Shown: in pieces, positions 46,621 to 58,048 of the stretch
How the letters are laid out: each line of letters starts with the position of its first letter
Position numbering within the stretch: position 1 is the first letter of the stretch
Source of the DNA: Tanypteryx hageni
Lineage: Eukaryota; Arthropoda; Insecta; Odonata; Petaluridae
Assembly: GCA_028673005.1 (NCBI GenBank)
Contig: CM054115.1
Location: 8,405,654 to 8,469,653 of the forward strand
Length of the DNA: 64,000 nucleotides
Direction: 5' to 3'
The notes under the pieces: generated by a model
What the model was told of the DNA's origin: nothing
Seen by the model: the letters and a program-made list of their open reading frames with translations, nothing else
Database searches by the model: none
Program-made: the position numbers and the translations under genes

Positions 46621-48360
46621 TCGTGTTTCTGTTTCCATTGTATCGGGCGAAGCCTCATACCACGGGGATGACCGGCCATCAGTCTTTAATGACTACTTTT
46701 CCTCACACTTTACCCCTCCAGTCCCCTAAATCCCCCTTCCACCTCTTCAGCCAGTATGTCCTCACACCATATCCTCCATCTCCACCTCTCCACAGGAGGT
46801 TTTCAGCCTTCTCTCTGCTTTACCTCCCCGTAAATCCACGGTCTCTGACAATATTGGTTCTCTTTTCCTCAGTCGCACAGTGATCACTCTCTATCTTCCA
46901 GTCTCTAAAGCCTTCAACAGATTACTGTCCAGTGACTCCTTCCCCACTATGTGGAAAACCGCTAACATAACCCCATTTTAAAACCTCGTGCCAAAAATAA
47001 TGTGTTAAACTACCGCCCTATTTCTATACTTCCTGTACTGTCGCTTCTTTTTGAGCGCATCATACACAATCGTCTTCTATCTTTCACATTTCCTTATATC
47101 TCACCTTTTTAACATGGTTTCCTTCCTGGTAGTTCTTGTTTAACTAATCTTTCCATTTTATACCATCACATTACCCTTCGAACATTCTTCCCAGCTCGAC
47201 ATCTGCTACAATGACTTTTCCAAAGCCTTTGATACCATGAACCATGCTCTTCTTTCGCATAAGATTATGTCTCGAAACAATATCCATGGCCCTCTTTTAT
47301 CACTTCTTTCTGACTTTCTCTCTTCCCGCTCTCAAAGAGTCTTTATCAAAGGTGTTTCCTTTTCTTCTCTCCATGTCTCTTCCGGTGTCCTGCAGGGGAG
47401 CATCCTTGGGCCCCTTTTGTTCGCCCTGTATGTAGATAATATCGCTGATGCTGCCCTTCTCAAATCTTGCAACATCCTGCTCTATGTTGATGACTGCAAA
47501 ATCTTTAAAAGAATAGACGAACCTTCTGACTCCCACTCCCTTTAGGCTGTGCTCACCTCCATTAATGCATGGTGTTCTGATTGGCAGTTAAAAGTCAACC
47601 CAGCCAAGTCTGCCCTTATGTCCTTTATACTTAAACAATTGCCCTTCTCTGCTACCTGTTTCCTTTCCCAACAGTCCATACCTCTTGTTTCTTCTCACAG
47701 CGATCTAGGTGTGATTTTTGATTCCGAACTTACGTTTTTTGCACATGTAAACAAAATCTCGGCAAAAGCAATGTCCACTGTTGGGCTTCTTTACAGATTT
47801 ATCAAAATGTATTGCTGTATTCTACCCATTCTCAAGTTCTGTTCTTCTATCTGGTGCACCGCTTCCCCTACCATCCTTAACCATTTAAACTGACCCTTGA
47901 TTTCTTTCTCACTGTAGTCCATCACTGTATTCCCTCCTTTAGGAACTTATCTCGAGATGAGATACTATCCTCCCTAGGTATTTGCCCGCTTCCTGACAGG
48001 CACTTAATTGCCGACCTGAAATTCCTCTATGCAATTATGAATGGCTATATTCGCTTACCCTCTTTTTCCCTTCATGTTCTCCCTCGCCCTACACGCAACT
48101 CTAGCATCCCTCACCTTCCCAATTTCCACCTTTCCATACTGCAGAGATCCTTATTCTACCACATTCCATCAGCCCTGAACTCCTTAACCCTCCATTGACT
48201 TGTTCTCCTTATCCCCCACCTTGATCTTATATATAATCTCATACCCTAGCATATCTTCCCCGATGTCCTGTTGACCCTTTCTCTTTAATTATTATATCAT
48301 ATTTATTTATTATGTTGTTATGTTGTCATTTATTTGGTTGTTATATTCCAATGTAAAAGG
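46621..48360 (+). mobile_element. Non-LTR retrotransposon fragment (Jockey/CR1-like)
   Basis: The + strand reverse transcriptase pseudogene at 46950-48190 shows the RT order. It is inserted between piggyBac codons ending CVWMDNFYNPKMAMF and resuming CLALIRDQNLKVSYHTDC. No poly(A) tail is evident. Confidence 0.75.
46950..48190 (+). pseudogene. LINE reverse transcriptase pseudogene
   Basis: Blocks: YNDFSKAFDTMNHALLSHKI (motif A), GVLQGSILGPLLFALYVDNI (motif B) and ILLYVDDCKIFKRI (motif C, YVDD intact). Then INAWCSDWQLKVNPAKSALM, HSDLGVIFDSELTFFAHVNK, and a C-terminal region with FRNLSRDEILSSLGICPLPD and RHLIADLKFLYAIMNGYIRL. The N-terminal side has several stops. No endonuclease is seen, so it is 5'-truncated. 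Motif spacing is that of Jockey/CR1-group LINEs. Confidence 0.85.
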
Positions 48361-48361
48361 G

Positions 48362-48917
48362 CAAACATGGCCATTTTTGGATTATAAAAATTGTCCATCC
48401 AAACACACTGTTCGTTGTTCAGCAGAGGTTCCACCAGATATAAAACTATTGCTGCTGTCTTGTTTGCATCAGCTAGGATAAGAGGCAAATGACACATTGT
48501 ATCTTTCCCTGTATACACAAGTAATGACCATAAGTAGCCAGTACTTGTGTCACACAGCTCATATGTCTTGATTCCGAACTTTGAAGCCTTGAGAGGAAGG
48601 TACAGTTAGAATGATAGCGAGCTCTTCCATAACATTAGTGACTCATCGACTGAAATGTCCCTATTTCATAAAAAATTCCTTGAATTTTACATTTTGGTTA
48701 GAAAGTGCCAGAAAATTTTTCTGTAACTAAGGAGGACTATGGCGATCTTTTTCTTCATTATTGTTGAGGTGCAGAAATTTGCAATGATCTTGAATCTGTC
48801 CCTCGTGATTACATCCCAAAAGCCTGGTGTTGACAAAACTCTCTTGGTTGAAAAATATGGATGAAGTGTTGGCTTCTGCACAATTCCCACCAGCGTAAAA
48901 AGTCCTCAAGTTGTATG
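48362..48917 (-). pseudogene. piggyBac transposase, first and second aspartate region
   Basis: Reads MGIVQKPTLHPYFSTKRVLS, TPGFWDVITRDRFKIIANF (start of the DDD domain), a frameshift at NFLHLNNNEEKDRHSPP, and near 48520-48362 GKDTMCHLPLILADANKTAA and LVEPLLNNEQCVWMDNFYN (second catalytic D). Region 48520-48690 connects with stops. Confidence 0.85.
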
Positions 48918-49299
48918 TACAGGTGAACCTCTACTTACGAACTTAATGCGTACCTGGAAATGCATTCGTAAGCTGAATGTTCATAAGTTGAATTTACTTT
49001 TTCTATAAGAAACAATGTTAAATTCATTAATCTGTTCCTGAATATTTATGAAGTATCAGTTTTTTTTACCTTATAAAGGGGAAAAAAGTGAACAGTTACA
49101 ATAAATTCTTTTATTTTCAATAAAAACTAATTTCCTTGTACAAAGTTAGTCGTGTAGAGAACATTCAGTGGTTTCCAGGACATCTATTGACGGGAGGGAA
49201 CCATGATTGTTATTCTGAAGATTTAGGGAAGGAATTATTTGGTTCAGCAGGGTTATTTGTAGGTGAGTATGCAGGATATTTTTCTGATGCCTGAGAAGT

Positions 49300-50960
49300 T
49301 GATGCTGGAGAAGATGTGCCGTTATCTACTTTTTTGAAGAATCTGTTCTACGAAAGTTGAATTGAAGACATTCTTTTCTTCTCTTCATGAAGGAGTTGAT
49401 AGCTGGATAGCTCTCTGCGAACCCCTTTATAAACTGTAGAACTTCTTTCTGCATTTGGGTCATTATCTTTTAATACCTTCAAAGCCTCATCGATTTTCTT
49501 TAACGAATCGCCGAGGACTTTTGCAGACAAAGCTTTTGTGGGAGGACAAGGAGTGTTGTCATCATTGCTGTCATCTTCCTGTTCTTTGACTTCCTTCTGC
49601 ATTACTATCAGCTCATCATTTGTAAGTTCAATCAAATGAGATTCCACTAACTTGTCCAAATCTAAGGCATCCATTTCTAAATTTATACTTTTTCCCATTC
49701 ATACAACTTCATGGGTGATTTGCTCTTCGGTTGGTTCAGAATCCTGTGAATCATAAACAAACTGGGCACATCTTGCTCCAACAGCGATTCATCATCATTT
49801 ATTTGATTTTCTTCCAGCAATGACCAAAGTTTTTAACTGAATGAAGGATACCGTACCCTTTCCAAGTCTTTCAGGGTTAAAGAATCTTCTGCATCAGTAG
49901 CCACAATAGCTTGAGCAATAGTTCAATGTAAGTAAAACCTTTTGAAGGTCGTGATAACTGTCTGGTCTATCAGTTGGAGTAAGGAAGTGGTGTTGGGAGG
50001 CAAGAAGACAACTTGGACGTTTGAGTCCAAGTTATTTAATGTTACAGGATGACCTGGGACATTAACGATGACCAATAAAATTTTAAAGGCCAAATTACTC
50101 TCCCTACAATAATTTTTGACAGCTGGAACAATTTGATCGATAAACCACTGCTGAAATAGCAAGGATGTTACCCATGCTTTCTTATTCGAAGTCCAAATCA
50201 CAGGAAATGTTGCCTTGACTATGCCCTTGAAAGCCCTTGGATTTTCAGAGTGATAAACAAGAAGTGACTTCAATTTAAAATTTCCTGTGGCATTTCCACC
50301 CAGAAGGAGGATTAGACGATCTTTAGAAACTTTGAATCCAGGAACTTTCTTCTCTTCAGTTGCAATAAAGGTCCTTGAAGGCATCTTTATCCAGAAAAGA
50401 CCTGTCTCATTAACATTGAAAACTTGTCAAGAACAGTAACCTCCCATCTTTAATAATTGTTGTCAATGCCTCAGGAAATTTTTTGCTGCCTCGTGATCGG
50501 CACTTGCAAATTCACCAGATGATGAAAGGTTTTTCATATTTATCCTATGCTTGAATTTTGCAAACCATCCAGCACTGGCCATAAATTCAGCAGGATCACT
50601 CGCCATTTCCCCCATATGCTATGTAATATCCTGAAAAAGGCTTCTAGCCTTGTCTTGAATCAATTCAGTACTCAATTGTTGGTTTTTTTCTATTTTGATT
50701 CTGAATCCAAATTGTTAAACACTGTTCCATTTCTTTAACGATGACACTTCTTTTTTACTGACAATCACAGACTGAAGTGAGCCTGTGTTGCGAATGTAAT
50801 CAACAATTTTTTGTTTGTCTTTTAAAATGGTTCCAATTGTCAAATGATTGACATCATAAATACTACCAATGGAAGCAAATGACTCACTTCTTTCTGATCA
50901 CTTCATTATGTCCATTTTTGTTTCCATCGATAGCACTTGACATTTTTTTTACTACTCATA
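49300..50960 (-). pseudogene. Tigger transposase pseudogene
   Basis: From about 50955: KCQVLSMETKMDIIK, YDVNHLTIGTILKDKQKIVD (HTH_psq), then DPAEFMASAGWFAKFKHRIN (second DNA-binding domain). The catalytic domain is at 50384-49923, with FKVSKDRLILLLGGNATGNF, HSENPRAFKGIVKATFPVIW and LAFKILLVIVNVPGHPVTLN, where the usual LLIDNAPGHP has lost its D, then NTTSLLQLIDQTVITTFKRF. The C-terminal acidic tail at 49698-49348 has MGKSINLEMDALDLDKLVES. Several stops and shifts. The family differs from the Tigger at 40818-43598. Confidence 0.88.
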
Positions 50961-51369
50961 GATGAAGCACCATCAGTATCATTACTTTTATGCTAGCTTT
51001 CCATATTTTTAAGGGTATTATAAAATAGAAAGGAATATATAATGTCACACCGCATACCAGTACAGGGTCAAATGCACAGGGAAACTCAAGAGGCAGGAGC
51101 ATAACTATGTATCTAAGGGTCGTAGGATGACCTAGTAAGAAGGCCTCCATGCATACAAGCCACTCAGTAAAACTAGCTGCAGAACTCCTCTTGCAGTGGA
51201 AAACAGGCCTAATAAATGACATTTTTTTACTTTAATTTTTGTAACTTGAGAGGGCTTAAGTTTATCGATATTAGTTAACTTTTACATTAAAACATACTGT
51301 CACCAACACAAAAACCCTTGAAGCTATATTGATTATAATGAAGCAAATTTCAGATGATGAAGGATACAT

Positions 51370-52660
51370 TACAAATAGAGTTTAGGTTAATGAAACGAAT
51401 ACTTTGTGGTTTCCACAACTTTAATGTAACATGACCGGTTTCAGTACGATCGTAGCATCATCAGGTGAAAATATATAAATTGTACCATATATATAGGGTA
51501 AAATGAGGGAGGAGAGGGAGACAGTAGGGGTTACAAAGAAAACAAATTGGAGGTAATTGGATGAGCGGTTGGGAAAAGAAGGGGGGAAGTAAACTGTTAC
51601 AAAATTACAAAAACTTGGTAAACGGGCCAAGGCAACCATGTAGATACAAAGTAATTTCAAAATTTTTTGTAAGTTGAATAGAGGAGAATGATTGTCAAAA
51701 AGGTATTCATTTAAGAGGGACGAGTCTTTACAAATAATTATTTCTAACTGCTCGAGGGCATCCAATTTACGAGCTTCAATTTCAAAGTGGAGGAATTTAG
51801 GGTTGAAGGAACTATGATGGTTGAGGTTTAACAGATGTTTCGCAAATTGTGAATTCAAGTTATTTAAACGGAAGTATCGTTCATGTTCCTTAATCCTCTT
51901 GTCAAAACTCCTACCTGTTTGGCCGATGTAGACCGCTCCGCAATCATCACACCCCAATTTGTATACACCACTTCTTGAGGACAACTTGATCGGGACTTTA
52001 GCATTAAGGAATAATTTGGAAAAAGTAACTGGGGAGTAGAAAGCAGGTTTGATTTTGAGTTTAAGAAAAAGATTGGACAATTTATAAGAAATGTTTCCTA
52101 AAAATGGGAGTCTGCGTCAACTAAGAGGTTTGGGGTTGAGATTAGGTGGAAAAGAAACGGTTTTTTGGGAGGCAATGAGAAAACCTTTTTTGGAGATAAT
52201 TTTATTGACTAAACCAATTTGGTAGCCATTATTGATGGCGATCAGTTTAATGGTGTTAAGTTCTATAAGGAAATTGGGTTTGGAAAGGGGTATACTAAGA
52301 AGGCGGTGAAGAATGGAATGAAAAGAAGCGTGTTTGTGAGAAAAATGATGGGAAGAGTGATTGGGAATAACCTGATCTGTGTAAGTGGGTTTACGGAAAA
52401 TCGCAAAGGTAGGTGTGTTGTTCAGCAGGGACAAAGTGAGATATAAAAAGTTGAGCAAACCATTGGATTCAGATTTGACCGTAAAGTAAATGGAAGGATG
52501 GAGGGAATTTAAAAGGGTTAAAAATTCAGAAAGTTGGTCATCTGTACCACTCCAGACACACAAAATGTCATCCACATACCTACCCCAAAATTCAGAATAA
52601 GTTAATAATAAGTTTAGGTTAGTTAAGGTATTACTAAAATGTAGAAGCATTATTGCGTGG
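51370..52660 (-). mobile_element. Penelope-like element (RT end plus GIY-YIG endonuclease)
   Basis: Lies within the 5' part of the Tigger. - strand coding is at 52650-51421. The 3' end reads CCTGATGATGCTACGATCGT, then GAAACCGGTCATG, the characteristic Penelope terminal signature. 5'-truncated in the RT. Confidence 0.92.
51421..52650 (-). pseudogene. Penelope polyprotein: RT motif and GIY-YIG endonuclease
   Basis: The frame 52650-52117 has TYSEFWGRYVDDILCVWSGT (YVDD catalytic motif), EFLTLLNSLHPSIYFTVKSE, NGLLNFLYLTLSL and FAIFRKPTYTDQVIPNHSSH, the C-terminal RT part. A stop follows. The next frame 52080-51421 has RSGVYKLGCDDCGAVYIGQT and GRSFDKRIKEHERYF, the GIY-YIG nuclease with its CxxC-type zinc pair (CDDC), then LDALEQLEIIICKDSSLLNE. 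One stop separates the two domains. The N-terminal RT motifs are missing. Confidence 0.92.
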
Positions 52661-53112
52661 TCTTATCTTAATTTTTTAAAGATATTTAAGTGAATTTTTC
52701 ATAATTAAAAAAATGTAAATAATAACCAACAATGTGTTTCAATAATTAATAGAGCTCCATGGTTTTCTCGTGTTGTCGAGGAAATGTTCTTAGCAGAAAA
52801 TTGTGATTATTCAAAATTCAGGAAAGTTTACTTACTAATGTTGAAAGGTTTTCCAGTCCCTTTTCTTAGCTACTTGACTGGGTATGTGATAATATCCTTC
52901 ATTATACAGTACAGTCAGATTTAACTGTAAAAATTGTATCACTAAAGAACAAGAACTCACTACCGCCTGCTGCCTTACAAGTAAATGTTTCGCCAATGAC
53001 TGTCTATGATCAACCAAAGAAAGTCCTAAGCTTGAACGCAGATCCCCAACAGTCATATTCGTAATATGAATTGTTCGTAACTTGAATGTTTGTAAGTTGA
53101 GGTCCGCCTGTA

Positions 53113-53293
53113 TTTCTTCTATGGTAACTGCTTTCCATGCTGAGATTCTCGATTTTATTGAAAATGGAGTGCAACTATGATTCTCCCCTTCACTTTCCAA
53201 ACTCGCACAATTGACAGAATCACTTGCAAGTAAGATATCTGCCATTTCTTCATCACTCCGTATTGCTTGCCTTTTTCTACTAGTTGAAGCCAT
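53113..53293 (-). pseudogene. piggyBac transposase N-terminus
   Basis: MASTSRKRQAIRSDEEMADI, LLASDSVNCASLESEGENHS, a typical piggyBac leader ending at the Tigger insertion (TA at 53111-53112). The frame then runs into Tigger DNA (EEIQADLN), so the last residues of the longer open frame are not piggyBac. Confidence 0.75.
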
Positions 53294-53940
53294 GATAATT
53301 TAGGATATTTGTAAAAATTAAACAATATACGGGTAGAATTATCCACAAGAAATAATGAATGAAATATTTCCCCACACAGCGCAAAGGTTTCTCGCAGACT
53401 GAATTGTAACGTCTTCAGAGGGACGAGAGTAGATTTCGAGGGGTCCAAGCTCGAGCTAATTTCCCATGCTATCAGTCGAGACATAAATCTAAATAGTGCC
53501 CACACTCAAGTATCCATGTCAAATAAGAGAAAACTATGACTGTTTTCACTCTCTCTCTCAAACTATATTGTCTCGAGGAATGCTGAATGAAGCTCATGGC
53601 CTAGATTCGAAGATAATGAATACTTGTTCTCCCTTCATATGGCTCTCAGTGGTGATGCCTAAGAAACATAATCTAATTTCGAGAGTGAGAAACAAGAGAC
53701 TTCAGAAAGAAGATAAACAGTGCCTATATCTCCGTTCATTTCACAGTTGCTTTTGTGCCATGAAGATCAGTAGAGGAATTTTTTAGATGCCGAAATTACA
53801 CAAATCGCATCACTACGTGAAAATTAAAAGTCTAAACAACAAAATGAAATTCCAAAAATACAACATTAATCATAATAAGAAGCCCAAAGGTTACTATTTT
53901 GAAATATAAAAAGATTTTCACAATTATGAATAATTATTGC
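53294..53940. other. Unassigned flank of the piggyBac gene
   Basis: Upstream of the piggyBac start. No clear TIR or TTAA end. No supported gene. Confidence 0.35.
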
Positions 53941-53944
53941 TTAA

Positions 53945-55523
53945 CACTTTCCGTGCGGATGACATCTTAAGATGTCATGGCGTGCTTGCGCTGCTGGCGG
54001 GCGTCATCTTAAGATGTCACCATCTTCGTAATGGTTCATTCACTTCCTGGGGATGCTCGCAGTCTAGCTGATGCGCTCTTTTGCTACTACGCAATAAGTT
54101 GATGCCTAGCATTACTAGTGGAAACAGCCGTTTTTGATTTTGTGAGTTTGATTTTTTATTTATCCAATTGAACTTTAAGGTAAGTAATTCATAATTTATT
54201 TAATGTAGTGATTTCATTTGGCTTTTTTCTAATCTTTTTATGTGGTTACATATTATTATTTTCTTTCTTAATGAGTGTTTTATTTATAATTATTTTTTAG
54301 TATATTTTGTTTGTTACTAACATGTTTATCATAGTTGGTTACATTTATCATCGTAGTTTTGAGTTCTTTTTATGCAATCTTTCATTTCCATCATTATAGC
54401 TTTTAAAACTTACCTAATTTACTCAGTTCATAATTCTAAAGTATTATTGGCCATAACGTACTTTAAAAAATTTTTACTCGGATTTTATTATTGCAAATGT
54501 AAATTCTGTTTTTGTGTTTTCCCAGTGTGTTCAAACAAGATTTATGCTTATTCTAGGATGTTTGTAAATACTTCATTATATTTATGTAAAGGAAGTTTAC
54601 CCGTGGAATAATTTCATAGACTTTATCGTGCGAAAGGTATGTAACATTTTATGTCCTCTTGTTATCAATTAAAACAATTTGTTTTTGGACTATTTATGTA
54701 TTTGGTTTATTTTCAAAGTGTTTTTATGTTTATCAAATTTTGGTTTATCCATAATTAGGTTGAATAATATTTTGTTTTTTTTTTACATGATTGTTAATTT
54801 ATTAAGTGATTATTTATAAGCAGTACCTGTACTTTTTCTAGGCAGTCTTTTCTGTCTTCGTAGGAATTTTTTCAAAGGCTTTAATTGTTAAAAGCAATAC
54901 CTGCTGTCATATTTCCAAAGATTTTTTAGTCGAGCACTTTTAATGAAAAGAAATGAATGATTTTATCATAGTTTCATTAAATACAGCTTTCAATAAATTT
55001 TTATCCCATTACTTTTTGCATTTGCGAAAGAAATGCAAATTTCAATGTTTCAATATATATTTTAAATTTATCGATTTTCATATACTGTAGTCCTGTTATT
55101 CATTGAGAACACAAATTTAATGTTATTCCTTGCATTAAGAATTAGAAAATAGAGTAAAAAGTTACAACCGATTTGTAGCAGATCATAAAATAGAAGCTGT
55201 TTATGTTGTGCAGGGTAGCCTAACCTGTTTTCATTCCCAGTGACGGATGACATCATAAGATATTATAAATTATTTTTTAATGAAAAGCAGAAAAACTTAA
55301 TAAAATGTATTTATTGATATCATTGATGCATAAAAATACACTTTTTCAGAAAAAATATTAAAATAATGTGTCAGCACAAGGGAAGACCGTAATTTTTCAT
55401 ACGCATTAAAAGTGTTAAGAAAAATAAGGAAATTTAGTGACCTCCATGGCATACTGGGTATGCAGAATAGCAGCATATGAACTTTTGTTGAGTGTACTGG
55501 GTATGCAGGATGGCATTGAAGGG
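53945..55523. mobile_element. TTAA-flanked element, piggyBac-like non-autonomous
   Basis: TTAA at 53941-53944 and 55524-55527. The left end is CACTTTCCGTGCGGATGACA and the right end, read inward, is CCCTTCAATGCCATCCTGCA, only partly similar. The palindrome GACATCTTAAGATGTC and its relative (GTCATCTTAAGATGTCAC) occur at about 53961 and 54003, and GACGGATGACATCATAAGAT near 55240. TACTGGGTATGCAG is directly repeated near the right end. No transposase seen. Confidence 0.5.
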
Positions 55524-55599
55524 TTAAAATAATTTCTATTTTCTTAACATATATAGACATTGAAATACATATATTATGGATTTGGACATAATCTTTAAA

Positions 55600-56440
55600 A
55601 AAAATGTATCCCTAGGAAATTGATGGATTCAAAGAGTTGGACATCTCTAGTGTTGAGGTTGAGTTATAGGTCTTTGGTCTTATCAAGATTTCAAACTAAA
55701 TTATTGGTAGTACACCATTCTTTAACTTAGTCATGTTATCATTTGGCAGGATTAAATTGTTCTGGGAATTGTCCCAGAGGCAAAGAAATAGCATTTAACA
55801 GATTCATCGAATACACAAGCAGGTAAATCATTGATAAAAATAATAAATAACAAAGGAACAAGTATGGAACCCTAGGGCACCCCATTTGAAGCCGGTTAGT
55901 AATCAATGTAAGTATGATTGAAGATTACAACCACCAAAATAAGATTGGAATAATTCCATAGCATTAGCTTCAAATCCATAAAAGTGGTTTTTCAATAGAA
56001 TTTCATGGAATAAAGTGTTAAATGCTTCCAACTTATCATACATTCTAGACCAACACATGACCTTCTTCTTGAGGCTTTCCATGGAATCCATAATTAAGGA
56101 AAATACAGCATCACTTATATTGTGATTTTCATGAAAACCATACTGAGATCCGTAGAATATATTATTCATCTCAAAATATTGGATCATTTGCTCCTTTAAT
56201 AAACTCAAAAACTTTAGAAAATATTGACAATGTTTAAATGGGCCTATAGTTATCACAAAATAATTTGTTGCCCTTCTTAAAAATAGGAAGAACCCTGATT
56301 ACTTTGAGCATATCAGGAAAATAGCCATGCAAAATACAGCAATTAATGAGGTGAGTGAACTCTTCACAAATATACAAAGCAGCTAATTTAATCATAATAT
56401 TATTAATACCATATAGATCCAAACACATGTTTTTGTTTTA
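55600..56440 (-). pseudogene. LINE reverse transcriptase fragment (Jockey/CR1-like)
   Basis: Reads CGYFPDMLKVIRVLPIFKKG-like sequence (HGYFPDMLKVIRVLPIFKKG), LFCDNYRPIVI, then MNNIFYGSQYGFHENHNISD, a region where motif A DLSKAFDTL reads MYDKLEAFNTLFHEILLK, and FYGFEANAMELFQSYF. The usual FDTLSHEILL is recognisable. Downstream GVPQGS/GALGFHTCSFVIYY is poor. Several lesions; ends undefined. Confidence 0.75.
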
Positions 56441-57217
56441 CAAATAAACCTATAAACATCCTCAACTTTCACAGTGCCAAAATTGAAAGAAGTGGAAGTT
56501 TTAGTCATATTACTTAAGAACTGAGTGGAATTGTTTTTAGACTGGTAAATTACATTTAACTTAATGATAAAGTACTGTATTTACCCGAATCCAAGACAAC
56601 CCTGAATCTAAGATGCCCCCCCCCCCTCCTTTTAGCACTGTCAAAACAGAAAAAAGATTTTATGACATATTTGGTGTATATTTCAAACACATATTCTTTA
56701 TAAGTATACTAGTTTGTTCATTCATTGTCACATATTTTATTGGACTTCATTCAATTCAGAAATGAGAGGGTGCATCTACCTATGAACCTTTCTGTTGCTC
56801 TGGGAGATGATCCGCAATTGGTAAATAGAACCATCTCATTTCTGAAAGAGTCCAGAATTTTATCTTTTATATAGTTTTACAAAATTGTTTTTAAATGATT
56901 TTAATTATGATAGGATGTGGCCCGTGCATAACTCTCCTATCTATTTTATATAAGTATAAGTTTTTAGCGACCATAATGGGTCATTTCACATCCTTGTTTT
57001 AATTTTATTTATTTTATTGTCGGGAGATCCTTATACAGCCTCGCCGACCTTTTATTTTACAGATTGTGAGAGGCCCTTTTACAGTCTCTCTCAATCTGGT
57101 TTTAATGAATTTATTATTTATTTATTTATGTCATAGATGAGACATGGGGATAGTTTTATTTTATTGTATTTTGTCTCATCCAAAAAATTTGTGTCCTGTG
57201 GAACTTTGATATTCTGC

Positions 57218-57302
57218 AAAAATGAATGAATCATTATGGTAAGGGTATGGCGATAATAGCCCATGAGGCTGATTCGCCATTCAACACACACACACACACA
57301 TT
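57218..57302 (+). repeat. SINE 3' end with (CA)n tail
   Basis: Near-identical to 24533-24607, with one difference in the CCCAAGAGG/CCCATGAGG block. Confidence 0.8.
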
Positions 57303-57529
57303 CATTGAAATGACTTGTTACAAATGTTTGTTCGAGGGAAAAAATTTTTAAGTGTATTTTTAAAAGTTTATACTGTATTCATTGCAATCCAGATTGTACA
57401 TTTGTAATGAAAAGTTTCAGTAGATACAATTACTTAATCTTATGTTTCCTTTGCTTAAAAAAATCTTTGGTAAAATGTGTAACCATACTTCATGTGATTC
57501 TACTACAACTCGTCCCAGTCAGATCTTCG

Positions 57530-57965
57530 CAGTCAGTTCTTTGCACATAAATTTGTCTCACGTAAAATTCACCATGCATTAATATATTGCACAACAAACT
57601 CATTGCACGTCAATTCATTGCTTGACAAATTCATCACAAGGCAATTTCGTTGTGAGATAAATTGGAAGGCGAGACAGCGTGACTGGTGTAATGCAGAGGG
57701 AGACCCTTTTCCACAGGAAAATTTTTCTTTTATTCTTTCGATAATAGCAGAATGAATAACAAATCTCATTGCAAATTACTCAAGGTGAGACACATTGCTG
57801 ATGTATGGCATACACCAGTCATGGTGTCTCACCTTCCAATTTGTCTCGCGACGAAATTGTCTCACAACAAATTTGTGAGCAACAAATTGATGCACAATAT
57901 GTTTGTCATGTGATGAATTGATGCTTGATGAATTGACTGTGAAGTATTGATGGTATACTGCTTCA
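57530..57965. repeat. Inverted repeat built from TTTGTTGTGAGAC-like motifs
   Basis: Left arm about 57580-57700 and right arm about 57800-57960 share AAATTGGAAGGTGAGACA, TGACTGGTGTA and GACAATTTCGT in opposite orientation, with about 100 bp between. Looks like a MITE; ends uncertain. Confidence 0.6.
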
Positions 57966-58048
57966 TACTAGACTTTAAGACAACCCTCAATTTTCGCAAG
58001 CTGAAATTTGGAAAAAAACCTCGTCTTGGATTCAGGTATATATGGTAA

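Larger units (their letters stand above)
48920..53110 (-). mobile_element. Tigger transposon inserted in piggyBac, itself carrying a Penelope
   Basis: TA at 48918-48919 and 53111-53112. TIRs: CAGGTGAACCTCTACTTACG and, read inward from the right, CAGGCGGACCTCAACTTACA. A second internal copy of the motif (TTCGTAACTTGAATG) lies just inside the right end. The transposase pseudogene is at about 49300-50960. Confidence 0.93.
45512..53293 (-). mobile_element. Broken piggyBac gene hosting a nest of insertions
   Basis: One - strand piggyBac transposase is spread over 53293-53113, 48917-48362, 46620-46336 and 45957-45512. The gaps are a Tigger (48920-53110), a LINE (about 46621-48360) and a MITE (about 45958-46335). 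Piece order and protein continuity agree with a single ancestral gene. Its TTAA ends were not identified. Confidence 0.85.
56575..58048. mobile_element. pogo-like non-autonomous element
   Basis: Left CTGTATTTACCCGAATCCAA then GAC; right, read inward, ACCATATATACCTGAATCCA then AGACG. A (C)n run follows the left end. It contains a SINE 3' fragment and a separate inverted repeat, so it is a host for later insertions. Confidence 0.7.

Noticed and set aside
51379..52622. AGTTTAGGTTA at both ends of the Penelope as a target duplication
   Set aside because: The right-hand copy lies within the RT reading frame, so the match is probably chance.
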